From NCBI GenBank assembly GCA_027627685.1, contig CP091241.1, positions 1,015,149 to 1,079,148 on the forward strand: DNA of 64,000 bases, written 5' to 3'. Shown piece after piece: positions 1-8,824 of this stretch (its first letter is position 1; every line of letters starts with the position of its first letter). Position numbers and translations under genes: made by a program. The notes beneath the pieces are model-generated. The model had not been told where the DNA came from, did no database searches, and saw nothing but the letters and a program-made list of their open reading frames with translations. The DNA comes from Hyphomonadaceae bacterium ML37 (GTDB lineage: Bacteria > Pseudomonadota > Alphaproteobacteria > Caulobacterales > Maricaulaceae).

Positions 1-850
1 TGGCGAGTACCAGCGCATCGAAGATCCCGGCCTGCGTCTGAAACTGCCGTATCCGGTGGAAACCGTGGAGCTGGAGTCGGTCACGACCGTGCGTGAGATC
101 CGCGTCGGAACCACGCCGCAGGAAAGCCTGATGCTGACGCGCGACGAGAATATCGTCGACATCACCTTCACGGTGCAGTGGCGCGTCGATCTGACCCGGC
201 CCGATGGCGAGGGCGTACGCGACTTCCTGTTCAATGTGCGCGATCCCGAAGCCACGGTGAAAGCCGTGGCCGAGAGCGCCATGCGCGAAGTGGTCGGCAC
301 CAACGATCTGCAGCCGATTATCACCCAGGCCCGCGCCGAAGTGGGCCGCCGCGCGCGTGACATCCTACAGACCGCGCTCGACAACTATTCGGCGGGCATC
401 CAGGTGCTGGAAGTCCAGCTTCAGGAGGCGACCCCGCCGGCCACGGTCATCGACGCCTTCCGTGACGTGGACGCGGCGCGTCAGGACCGCACCCGGCTTG
501 AGCTGGAAGCGCGCGCCTACGCCAATACCGTCATTCCCGAAGCGCGCGGTGAAGCGTCACGCATCGACGAGCAGGCACGCGGTTATCGCGAGCGCGTGAT
601 CGCCGAGGCGGCGGGTCTGGCTGACCGCTTCAACTCCATTTACGCCGAGTACCAGCTGGCGCCGGACGTGACGCGCCGCCGGATGTATCTCGAAACCATG
701 GAGCAGGTGCTGGGACGGTCCGACCTGATGATCCTGGAACAGGATGGCGGCGCGGTGCCTTACCTGCCGCTCGACAGACTCGGACAGAACCGGGGTGCGG
801 CCCCCCAGAACAGCGCGACCCAGTCGCGCGGCCGCACGGGAGGCCAGTAA
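1..850 (+). CDS. hflK: FtsH protease modulator HflK (5' truncated by window edge)
   Basis: C-terminal part of HflK, a membrane-anchored SPFH/prohibitin-family protein that forms the HflKC cage around the FtsH protease. The reading frame is open from base 2 and reads GEYQRIEDPGLRLKLPYPVE, the typical start of the SPFH domain. The N-terminal Gly-rich region and membrane anchor lie outside the window. A long SPFH domain is followed by an Ala/Glu/Arg-rich helical part (EARGEASRIDEQARGYRERV) and a polar tail. The gene ends 3 bases before hflC, so the two are co-transcribed as in most proteobacteria. Confidence 0.95.
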   Translation, partial: GEYQRIEDPGLRLKLPYPVETVELESVTTVREIRVGTTPQESLMLTRDENIVDITFTVQWRVDLTRPDGEGVRDFLFNVRDPEATVKAVAESAMREVVGTNDLQPIITQARAEVGRRARDILQTALDNYSAGIQVLEVQLQEATPPATVIDAFRDVDAARQDRTRLELEARAYANTVIPEARGEASRIDEQARGYRERVIAEAAGLADRFNSIYAEYQLAPDVTRRRMYLETMEQVLGRSDLMILEQDGGAVPYLPLDRLGQNRGAAPQNSATQSRGRTGGQ

Positions 851-853
851 GCC

Positions 854-1771
854 ATGCGTACGATCATCTATCTCATCCTTGCTTTGGTCGTCGTCGGTGT
901 CATCGTCCTGATGAACTCGCTCTACGTGGTCACCGAGCGTCAACAGGCGCTGGTGTTGCGGTTCGGTGAGCCGGTCGGCGTAGTCAACGCCATTGTCGAT
1001 CCGCAGAACCCGCGCCCGAGCGAAGCCGGGCTGCACTTCCGCACGCCGTTCGTGACCACGGTCACGATGTTCGACAAGCGTAATCTCGAGTTCGACACCA
1101 ATCCGGCTGAAATCCTGGCGTCGGACCAGGAGCGGATCGTCGTGGACGCCTTCCTGCGCTACCGGGTGGTCAATCCGCTGCGCGTGTTCCAGACGGTGCG
1201 CGACGAGCGCGGCCTGCGCCAGCGCCTGCAGGCGATTATGGACGACTCGGTGCGCGGCGTCGTCGCCTCCATGCCGTCCAACGAAATCATCTCCGGACAG
1301 CGCGCCGAGCTGATGGAACGCATCCGCGTCGCGGTCGAGACCCAAGCGCTCAACCAGGACCTCGGGATTGAAGTCATTGATGCGCGCATCAAGCGGGCCG
1401 ATCTGCCCCAGCAGATCGCCACTCAGGTGTTCGAACGCATGCGCGCCGAACGCCAGCAGGAAGCGGCGCAGATCCGCGCCGAGGGTGAGCAGCGCTCACG
1501 CGAAGTGCGCGCTGACGCCGACCGCCAGGTGGAGGTCATTCTGGCCAATGCCCGTGCGGATTCCGAGCGCATCCGCGGTGAAGGCGATGGCGAACGCAAC
1601 CGCATCTTCGCCGGCGCCTATGGCCAGGATCCCGAGTTCGCCGACTTCTACCGCACCATGATCGCTTACGAGACGGCCATGCGGGCCGGAACGCCGATCA
1701 TCGTGCCCGCCGACTCGGAGTTCTTCCGCTATTTCCGCAGTGAGCGCGGCACGGCTCCGTCGCCGCGCTGA
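854..1771 (+). CDS. hflC: FtsH protease modulator HflC
   Basis: Partner of HflK in the membrane complex that limits access of FtsH to its substrates. The 305 residues match the usual length. One N-terminal membrane anchor (IIYLILALVVVGVIVLMNSL) is followed by VVTERQQALVLRFGEP, the conserved start of the SPFH domain, then a helical stretch (ERQQEAAQIRAEGEQRSREV) typical of HflC. The start ATG lies 3 bases after the hflK stop. The stop codon overlaps the next ATG by one base (TGATG), so hflK, hflC and the DUF2065 gene form one operon. Confidence 0.97.
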   Translation: MRTIIYLILALVVVGVIVLMNSLYVVTERQQALVLRFGEPVGVVNAIVDPQNPRPSEAGLHFRTPFVTTVTMFDKRNLEFDTNPAEILASDQERIVVDAFLRYRVVNPLRVFQTVRDERGLRQRLQAIMDDSVRGVVASMPSNEIISGQRAELMERIRVAVETQALNQDLGIEVIDARIKRADLPQQIATQVFERMRAERQQEAAQIRAEGEQRSREVRADADRQVEVILANARADSERIRGEGDGERNRIFAGAYGQDPEFADFYRTMIAYETAMRAGTPIIVPADSEFFRYFRSERGTAPSPR

Positions 1772-1965
1772 TGCTGGAATGGGTGCTGATCGGGCTGGGC
1801 GTGGCGTGCGTCATTGAAGGCGTGTGCTACGCCGCCGCTCCCGGCGCCATGAAGCGGATTGCCGCAGCGGCCGCCATGACCGACCCGTCGCACCTGCGGC
1901 TGGCCGGACTGGCGGCGGTCGCGTTCGGGGTGGGGATTGTCGCGCTTGTGACCGGGACGGCGTAA
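1771..1965 (+). CDS. DUF2065 family small membrane protein
   Basis: A 64-residue protein with two hydrophobic helices (WVLIGLGVACVIEGVCYAAA and LAGLAAVAFGVGIVALVTG) separated by a short polar stretch. This length and layout, and the position directly after hflC, are typical of the DUF2065 (YjeT-like) family, which has no established biochemical role. Start and stop overlap (TGATG) indicates translational coupling to hflC. A link to the HflKC-FtsH complex is inferred from context only. Confidence 0.85.
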   Translation: MLEWVLIGLGVACVIEGVCYAAAPGAMKRIAAAAAMTDPSHLRLAGLAAVAFGVGIVALVTGTA

Positions 1966-2043
1966 AGCGCGCGCACACGTCCTCTTGGCGCGAGGCGCCA
2001 TGGCGCGTTAAGTCTTTGTAGACCTCGCCGCCGGAGCCGCCCC

Positions 2044-3441
2044 ATGCGCCCTTACGTTTTTTTCGCCGCCAGCATCACCCTGCTCCTCGCGGCCCCCGGC
2101 GCGGCCTTTGGCCAGCCTTCCGAAGGCTTTGCTAACCTGAACGACCGCCTCAGCCCCGCCGTTGTGAATATCGCCACGGCCCAGCGGGTCGGCGCGGCGG
2201 ATGGCCTGCCCGTGTTTCCGCCCGGCTCGCCGCTGGAGCGTTTCAACGACATGCTGGGCGAGGGGCCGCGCATGGCCCGCTCTCTGGGGTCCGGCTTCAT
2301 CATTGACGGTGAAGGCCTGGTCATCACCAACAACCACGTCATCGAGGAAGCCGACGCCGTCGAGGTGGTGCTGCAGGACGGGCGCGTGCTGCCGGCCGAG
2401 GTGATCGGGCGTGACCCGGCCACGGACCTGGCGGTGTTGCGCGTGGACGCCGGCGAAGTGTTGCCCCATGTCGAATTTGGCGATAGCGATGCGGCGCGTG
2501 TCGGCGACTGGGTGGTGGCCATCGGCAATCCGTTTGGCCTCGGCGGTTCGCTCACTGTGGGCGTGATCAGCGCACGCGGGCGCGATATCGGTGGCCAGTA
2601 TGACGACTATCTGCAAAGTGACGTGTCCATCAATCGTGGCAATTCGGGCGGGCCGCTGTTCAATCTGGATGGCGACGTCATCGGCGTGAACACGGCGATT
2701 TTCTCGCCAACGGGCGCCAGCGTCGGGATTTCCTTCTCGGTGCCCAGCGCGGTGGCCCAGCCGGTCATCGCCCAGCTCATTGAATATGGTGAAACGCGCC
2801 GGGGCTGGCTGGGCGTGAACGTCCAGCCCGTGACGCCGGACATGGCGCGCGCCATGGGTCTGTCATCGGCGCGCGGCGCGGTGGTGACGAGGATCGATCC
2901 CGAGGGCCCCGCCGCCTCCAGCGGCCTGCAGCCCGGTGATGTCATTCTGGCCATCGCCGGACGCGCGGTCGCCGATGACCGCCGTCTGACGCGCATCGTC
3001 GCCGAGACCGAGCCCGGCGCACGCGTCCGGCTGGAAGTGTTCCGGCGCGGCGAATCCCTGACGCTGGATGTCGAGATCGCCCGCCTGCGCGAGAGGGCGC
3101 CGTCCACGCGCCCCGGCGTGCGCAATGGGGGGGAGACCGCGCCGGCCGAGCCCGCCAGCGCCAGCCTGTTCGGCCTGACTCTTGCGCCGCTGACCGATGC
3201 GCTGCGCCGGCAGTACCGCGTGCATCCCGACGCGGAAGGGCTGGTGGTCACCGCCGTGGACGCCGCCAGCGATGCCGCGGGCAAGGTGCGGGTCGGCGAT
3301 GTGCTTGAAGAGATCGCCTGGACGCGGGTGGAGAGCCTGACCCAGGCGCGCGAGACCGCCGAGGCCGCGCGCGCCAGCGGGCCGGTTCTGGTCACGCTGA
3401 ACCGGCAGGGCCAGTACCTGCTCCAGACCCTGCGCGGGTGA
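2044..3441 (+). CDS. degP: Periplasmic serine endoprotease, DegP/DegQ (Do) family
   Basis: Envelope quality-control protease and chaperone of the HtrA family. A cleavable signal peptide occupies about residues 1-23. The trypsin-like domain contains the full triad: His98 in TNNHVIEEAD, Asp128 in DPATDLAVLRVD and Ser201 in NRGNSGGPLFN. Two PDZ domains follow, at about residues 250-345 and 365-465. The 465-residue length is normal. It lies about 80 bases after the DUF2065 gene, a common alphaproteobacterial arrangement of hfl genes and degP. Its stop overlaps the GTG start of miaA (GTGA). Confidence 0.95.
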   Translation: MRPYVFFAASITLLLAAPGAAFGQPSEGFANLNDRLSPAVVNIATAQRVGAADGLPVFPPGSPLERFNDMLGEGPRMARSLGSGFIIDGEGLVITNNHVIEEADAVEVVLQDGRVLPAEVIGRDPATDLAVLRVDAGEVLPHVEFGDSDAARVGDWVVAIGNPFGLGGSLTVGVISARGRDIGGQYDDYLQSDVSINRGNSGGPLFNLDGDVIGVNTAIFSPTGASVGISFSVPSAVAQPVIAQLIEYGETRRGWLGVNVQPVTPDMARAMGLSSARGAVVTRIDPEGPAASSGLQPGDVILAIAGRAVADDRRLTRIVAETEPGARVRLEVFRRGESLTLDVEIARLRERAPSTRPGVRNGGETAPAEPASASLFGLTLAPLTDALRRQYRVHPDAEGLVVTAVDAASDAAGKVRVGDVLEEIAWTRVESLTQARETAEAARASGPVLVTLNRQGQYLLQTLRG

Positions 3442-4385
3442 GCCTTCGCCGGGACATATTGCTCCTTGGCGGCCCGACCGCGTCGGGCAAGTCGGCGCTG
3501 GCGATCCACGCCGCGCGGCGCCTGGACGCGGAGATCATCAACGCCGACTCCCTTCAGGTGTATGACGGCCTGCGCATACTCACCGCGCGGCCCGGGGCGG
3601 ACGACACGGGCGATGTCCCGCATCACCTGTTCGGGATGATTGATCCGGGCGAGCGCTGCTCTGTCGGGCGCTGGACGCGTCTGGCGGTGGACCTCATTGA
3701 TGACGTTCGCAGCCGCGGACGGCGCATCGTGCTGGCGGGTGGCACGGGGCTCTATTTCAAGGCGCTGCTGGACGGGTTGGCGCCGGCGCCGGACATCCCC
3801 ACTGAAATCCAGGCCGAAATTGACGCTCTCTACGCCAGCGGCGGCGTCGAGGCGTTGCGCACTGAAGCCGAGCGGCTTGACCCGGTGGGCGCGGCGCGCG
3901 TCGAGGCGGGCGACCGCCAGCGGCTGATGCGCCTGATCGCCGTGGCGCGCGCGTGCGGGCGGTCTTTGTCGCAGCTGCAGGCCGATACCCGGCCGCTGAT
4001 CGATCCGGCGAGCGCACTGGGCGTGGCGATCCTGCCGGACCGGGCTGCGCTCTACGCCCGAATCGAGGCGCGCTTTGATGTGATGATCGAAGGCGGCGCG
4101 CTGGATGAAGCGCGCATGATCGCCGGACGTGCGCTCGCGCCGGACTTGCCAGCCATGAAGGCGGTAGGCCTGCCGCCTTTGCTGGATCATCTAGCCGGGC
4201 GCATCACCCTTCAGGAGGCGGTCGAAACCGCCAAGCGCGACAGCCGCCGCTACGCCAAGCGCCAATTCACCTGGTTTTCCAACCAGCATCCCGATTGGGC
4301 GCGCATGACCAGCCTTGACCCGAAAGGCGCCTGCGCCGAGCTTGAGGCCATTCTGGACGCCCATTTTGAAAGCACGCCATCATGA
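3438..4385 (+). CDS. miaA: tRNA dimethylallyltransferase MiaA
   Basis: Transfers the dimethylallyl group to N6 of A37 in tRNAs that read codons beginning with U. The protein has 315 residues, with the P-loop GGPTASGKSALA at the N-terminus and INADSLQVYDGL, the substrate-binding motif of the family. The C-terminal KRDSRRYAKRQFTWF is a family hallmark. The GTG start is chosen because it overlaps the degP stop by four bases (GTGA) and places the P-loop at the expected distance. The stop overlaps the start of the next gene (ATGA). Confidence 0.96.
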   Translation: MSLRRDILLLGGPTASGKSALAIHAARRLDAEIINADSLQVYDGLRILTARPGADDTGDVPHHLFGMIDPGERCSVGRWTRLAVDLIDDVRSRGRRIVLAGGTGLYFKALLDGLAPAPDIPTEIQAEIDALYASGGVEALRTEAERLDPVGAARVEAGDRQRLMRLIAVARACGRSLSQLQADTRPLIDPASALGVAILPDRAALYARIEARFDVMIEGGALDEARMIAGRALAPDLPAMKAVGLPPLLDHLAGRITLQEAVETAKRDSRRYAKRQFTWFSNQHPDWARMTSLDPKGACAELEAILDAHFESTPS

Positions 4386-5371
4386 CTGACGTCCTTTACG
4401 AAGCCGATATTGATCGCGCGCCGCTGGACGGGCGCACGCTGGCGATCATCGGCTATGGCAATCATGGCCGCTCCCATGCGCTCAATCTGCGCGACACGGG
4501 CATGCAGGACATTCTGGTCGCGCTGCGCGAGGGATCGCCCAACCGGGCGCGGGCTGAAGGCGACGGGTTTGAAGTGGTGAGCCTGGCTGAGGCGGCCCGG
4601 CGCGCCGACATTGTCTCCTTGCTGGCCGCCGACGAGGCTCACGGCGAGATCTGGCGCGAGCACATCGCGCCGCACCGCCAGCCGGGTCAGGCGCTGATCC
4701 TGTGTCATGGCTTTTCCATCGATTACGGGCTGATCGATCCAGCGCCGGATGGCGATGTGGTGCTGGCCGCCGCCAAGGGGCCGGGCGGGGCGGTGCGGTC
4801 AGCGTTCCAGCGCGGCGGCGGGCTGTTGGGATTCTGGGCCGTGCACCAGGACGCCAGCGGCGGCGCCGGAGATTTGGCGAAAGCCTATCTCGCGGGCCTC
4901 GGGTGCGGACGGGCGGGCATCCGCGAAACCAGCTTCCGCGAGGAGGCGCTGGCCGACATTCTGGGCGAGCAGGCCGTGCTGGTGGGCGGCGTGTGCGCGC
5001 TGGCCCGCGAGGGGTTTGAAACATTGATACACGCCGGCATCAGCCCGGAAATGGCGTATATCGACACCGTTCACGAGATCAAATACATCGCCGATCTGAT
5101 CCATGAGCGGGGCATGGCGGGCATGTATGAAGCCATCTCCGACACTGCCGAGTTCGGCGCGCACGAGGTGGAGGGCGCCATCCGCGAAGCGGTCCGTCCG
5201 GTGTTTCAGGCCATTGTGGAGGACGTGACATCCGGCGCATTTGCGCAGCGCTGGGTCGCGGACTATGAGAACGGGCGAAAAGCGCTTATGGCGCGGCGCA
5301 ACGCGGCCGCCGCTCACCCGGTGGAAACGGCCGGCGACGCGATCCGGGCCGGGGCGGCGCGGCGCAGCTGA
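4382..5371 (+). CDS. Divergent ketol-acid reductoisomerase (class I KARI family)
   Basis: Member of the IlvC family, which isomerises and reduces acetohydroxy acids with NADPH and Mg2+ in branched-chain amino acid synthesis. The Rossmann motif is IIGYGNHGRSHALNLR, followed by ALREGS, which fits NADPH binding. The knotted C-terminal domain has LGEQAVL, SPEMAYIDTVHEIK and ISDTAEFG. Metal-site Asp192, Glu196 and Glu232 and Ser253 are kept, but the usual Glu of the FECLHE motif is Asp (residue 228). Cys after GEQAVL is Val, and KGPGH is KGPGG. The miaA-ilv neighbourhood is typical of alphaproteobacteria, but ilvB and ilvN are absent here. It may be a paralogue with another substrate or the organism's only IlvC. 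Confidence 0.8.
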   Translation: MTDVLYEADIDRAPLDGRTLAIIGYGNHGRSHALNLRDTGMQDILVALREGSPNRARAEGDGFEVVSLAEAARRADIVSLLAADEAHGEIWREHIAPHRQPGQALILCHGFSIDYGLIDPAPDGDVVLAAAKGPGGAVRSAFQRGGGLLGFWAVHQDASGGAGDLAKAYLAGLGCGRAGIRETSFREEALADILGEQAVLVGGVCALAREGFETLIHAGISPEMAYIDTVHEIKYIADLIHERGMAGMYEAISDTAEFGAHEVEGAIREAVRPVFQAIVEDVTSGAFAQRWVADYENGRKALMARRNAAAAHPVETAGDAIRAGAARRS

Positions 5372-5420
5372 CGGCGCCGGACTTACAAAGGACCGCGTCT
5401 GCGCGCGGGGCGGGAGTAGC

Positions 5421-6191
5421 ATGCGGCTGGATTCAGTGATCCGTTTCTTCTCCAACATGGACGCGCGCGCCGTGCGTGCAGTGGTCATTTCGCTGGGCCT
5501 GTTCGCGCTGGTGGCGCTTATGTTCGTGGTCGGGCGCAGCGGGCTGGTGGATTCCGACGCCATCAACGCCTGGCTCGGCGCGACGGCGCGCCACTGGTAT
5601 TACGCGCTGCCGGCCACCATTCTGGCCTTCACCGTGCTGGCCTATATCGGCGCGCCGCAGTTTGCGCTGATCGCGGCGTGCGTCCTCGCCTTCGGGCCGT
5701 GGAGCGGGTCGGGCTATGCCTGGATCGCCACGCTCGTCTCGGCCAGTGTGACTTTCTATACCGGTCGTCTTGCCGGCGCCGACGTGGTGCGCCGCTATGG
5801 CGGGCGCACGGTGAACCGCATTTCGGAATTCGTCGGGCGCAACGGCTTCTGGGCCAGCATGATTATCCGCAACGTGCCAAGCGCGCCGTTTATTGTGGTC
5901 AACATGGCCGCGGGCGTGTCCCGGATGACGTTTCTGGCGTTCATCGCCGGGACAGCCATCGGGATCATTCCGAAAATCGCCCTGGTCGCCTTCGCCGGAC
6001 GCGGGGTGATCGAGCTGGTGGGCGGCGGCAGTCTGTGGCTTGCGGCGTCCGCGCTTCTGGCCGCCGGGGGGTGGCTGGGCGCCATGCTCATCGCCCGGCG
6101 CTGGCTCAGCGGTGCTGAGGACAGCGAAGCTGCTGACAGGGAAGCGGGTGACGTGCTTGCAAAGACGCCCGGACCATCGCACAAGGAATAG
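5421..6191 (+). CDS. TVP38/TMEM64 family (VTT domain) membrane protein
   Basis: Polytopic inner-membrane protein of 256 residues with about six hydrophobic helices. It carries the SNARE-associated/VTT core, seen as FWASMIIRNVPSAPFIVVNM with later IAGTAIGIIPKIALVAFAG; the Arg-Asn-x-Pro segment and the Gly-x-x-Pro loop are typical of the DedA/TVP38 superfamily. These proteins are linked to lipid handling or ion transport in the membrane. The start at 5421 follows a GGGAG ribosome site and precedes the first amphipathic segment; an upstream in-frame extension has no such signal. It stands 50 bases after the KARI gene and 63 bases before mreB. Confidence 0.8.
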   Translation: MRLDSVIRFFSNMDARAVRAVVISLGLFALVALMFVVGRSGLVDSDAINAWLGATARHWYYALPATILAFTVLAYIGAPQFALIAACVLAFGPWSGSGYAWIATLVSASVTFYTGRLAGADVVRRYGGRTVNRISEFVGRNGFWASMIIRNVPSAPFIVVNMAAGVSRMTFLAFIAGTAIGIIPKIALVAFAGRGVIELVGGGSLWLAASALLAAGGWLGAMLIARRWLSGAEDSEAADREAGDVLAKTPGPSHKE

Positions 6192-6209
6192 AGCCAAATT
6201 TTACCATAG

Positions 6210-7295
<1,086 letters not shown>

Positions 7296-7321
7296 CGCAC
7301 CAGCGCGACGAACGGGGATGA

Positions 7322-8257
7322 GTGTTGGCGCAGCGCTGGACCGGGAGACGGCAGGTAGATGACGGGGTCCGCTTTGCGCCGACCCTGACCATCGTCTGTC
7401 TGGCGGTCGCCATCGTGCTCGCCTTTCTTGATCGTCCCGATGCCCGCATCCAGCCGCTGGCCAATATGCGCGCCGGGTTCAATGATCTCGCGGCGCCGGT
7501 CCTGGAACTCGCCGCGCGGCCCTTGCGCGGGTTCGCCAATACTGGTCCGTGGTGGCGCACTCAGCTGGCTTTGGCCGAAGAGAACCGCCAACTGCGCCTG
7601 CAGGTCTCCGAGCTGCGCGCCTGGCGCGATGTCGCTCTGGCCGGGCAGGAGCGCAATGCGCGCTATCGCGAAGCTCTGAATCTGCAAGCCCCTGACGCAG
7701 GCGAGCGGATCACCGCCTGGACGGTGGCGGACCGCTCCAACGCCTTCGTGCGATCACGCCTGGTGGGCGCCGGGGCGGACGCCGGCGTGCGCGCAGGCTT
7801 TCCCGCGGTGAATGTCTACGGTCTTGTGGGGCGCATCGTGGATGTCGGGCGAAGCTCCTCGCGCATCCTGCTTTTGACCGACCTCAACAGCCGCGTCGCG
7901 GTGATGGCCGACCGGTCCAATGCACGTGCGCTTCTGCTCGGCGATAACACCGGCCAGCCGCGTCTGGAGTATCTCAGCCGGGAGCCCGATCTGATGGTGG
8001 GCGACCGCATCGTCACGTCGGGCGATGACAATGTCCTGCCGCGCGGCCTGCCGGTGGGGCAGGCCTTCCTCGACAACGAGGGACGGTGGCGCGTGGCGCT
8101 GTACAGCGACGCCGCGCCGCTGGATCTGGTGTGGATCTGGCCGTTCAACGCTGTGGCGGACCCGGGCGAAGAGCCTGAGCCCGTCTTCCCGATTCCGGGG
8201 CCGATTGAGGACGTGGCCGGCATGGCCGCACCGGTGGTGTCCGAGGGGGAAGGCTGA
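7322..8257 (+). CDS. mreC: Rod shape-determining protein MreC
   Basis: Bitopic periplasmic scaffold of the elongasome that activates PBP2. A single N-terminal membrane helix (LTIVCLAVAIVLAFLD) is followed by a coiled coil (ALAEENRQLRLQVSELRAW) and the beta-barrel MreC domain containing GLVGRIVDVGRSSSRILLLT. The GTG at 7322 is used because it sits just downstream of GGGG and no ATG in this frame precedes the membrane helix. The 311 residues end in an acidic, Pro-rich tail. The stop overlaps the mreD ATG by one base. Confidence 0.96.
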   Translation: MLAQRWTGRRQVDDGVRFAPTLTIVCLAVAIVLAFLDRPDARIQPLANMRAGFNDLAAPVLELAARPLRGFANTGPWWRTQLALAEENRQLRLQVSELRAWRDVALAGQERNARYREALNLQAPDAGERITAWTVADRSNAFVRSRLVGAGADAGVRAGFPAVNVYGLVGRIVDVGRSSSRILLLTDLNSRVAVMADRSNARALLLGDNTGQPRLEYLSREPDLMVGDRIVTSGDDNVLPRGLPVGQAFLDNEGRWRVALYSDAAPLDLVWIWPFNAVADPGEEPEPVFPIPGPIEDVAGMAAPVVSEGEG

Positions 8258-8781
8258 TGCGGGTTGGGCGCGACAGCAATGCTCTGTGGCCGTCGGTCGC
8301 CGGGTTCATCGTGTCGCTGGTGCTGGCGCTGGTGCTGTACACCGCGCCGTCGAGCGTCGGCGGGCTGCCGGACCTGACGCCGTCCCTGCCTTTGATCGCC
8401 CTGTACATCTGGGCGGTGCGGCGGCCCTGGTTTGTGTCGCCGCCGGTCATCCTGCTGGTCGGTCTGCTGCAGGACCTGATCAGCGGCGGCGTTATGGGTG
8501 TCTGGGCGCTGGCCTATCTGGCGGCGTTCGCTATCGCGCGGCCGCGCAGCGACGAGGGCGCCGCTGACCTAGTGCCGCTCACTGTCCGGTTTGTCGTGCT
8601 GTCCCTGCTGGCGTTCGGCTTTGCTTGGGGGGTAGGGTCAGCGGCCATCGGTGTTCCGGCGGGGGTGATGCCGTTGATTACCGAAGCGATTGTGACCATT
8701 CTGGTGTTTCCAATGCTGGGATGGGTGTTTGCACGGCGTAAAGAACGCTCTGCCATGTTCAACTCCGGCCGCGGCGGATGA
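8257..8781 (+). CDS. mreD: Rod shape-determining protein MreD
   Basis: Integral membrane component of the elongasome. The protein has 174 residues with five to six hydrophobic helices and no extended soluble domain, matching the MreD family in size and layout. Sequence conservation in MreD is low, so the assignment rests strongly on its place between mreC (one-base overlap) and the PBP2 gene. Confidence 0.93.
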   Translation: MRVGRDSNALWPSVAGFIVSLVLALVLYTAPSSVGGLPDLTPSLPLIALYIWAVRRPWFVSPPVILLVGLLQDLISGGVMGVWALAYLAAFAIARPRSDEGAADLVPLTVRFVVLSLLAFGFAWGVGSAAIGVPAGVMPLITEAIVTILVFPMLGWVFARRKERSAMFNSGRGG

Positions 8782-8824
8782 GCTGACGCGATCAATGCGC
8801 CCCGAAGCATGAGGCCCAAGCGGC

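Noticed and set aside
2607-4190. Minus-strand open frame opposite degP and miaA
   Set aside because: Shadow frame with Arg-rich, non-globular translation.
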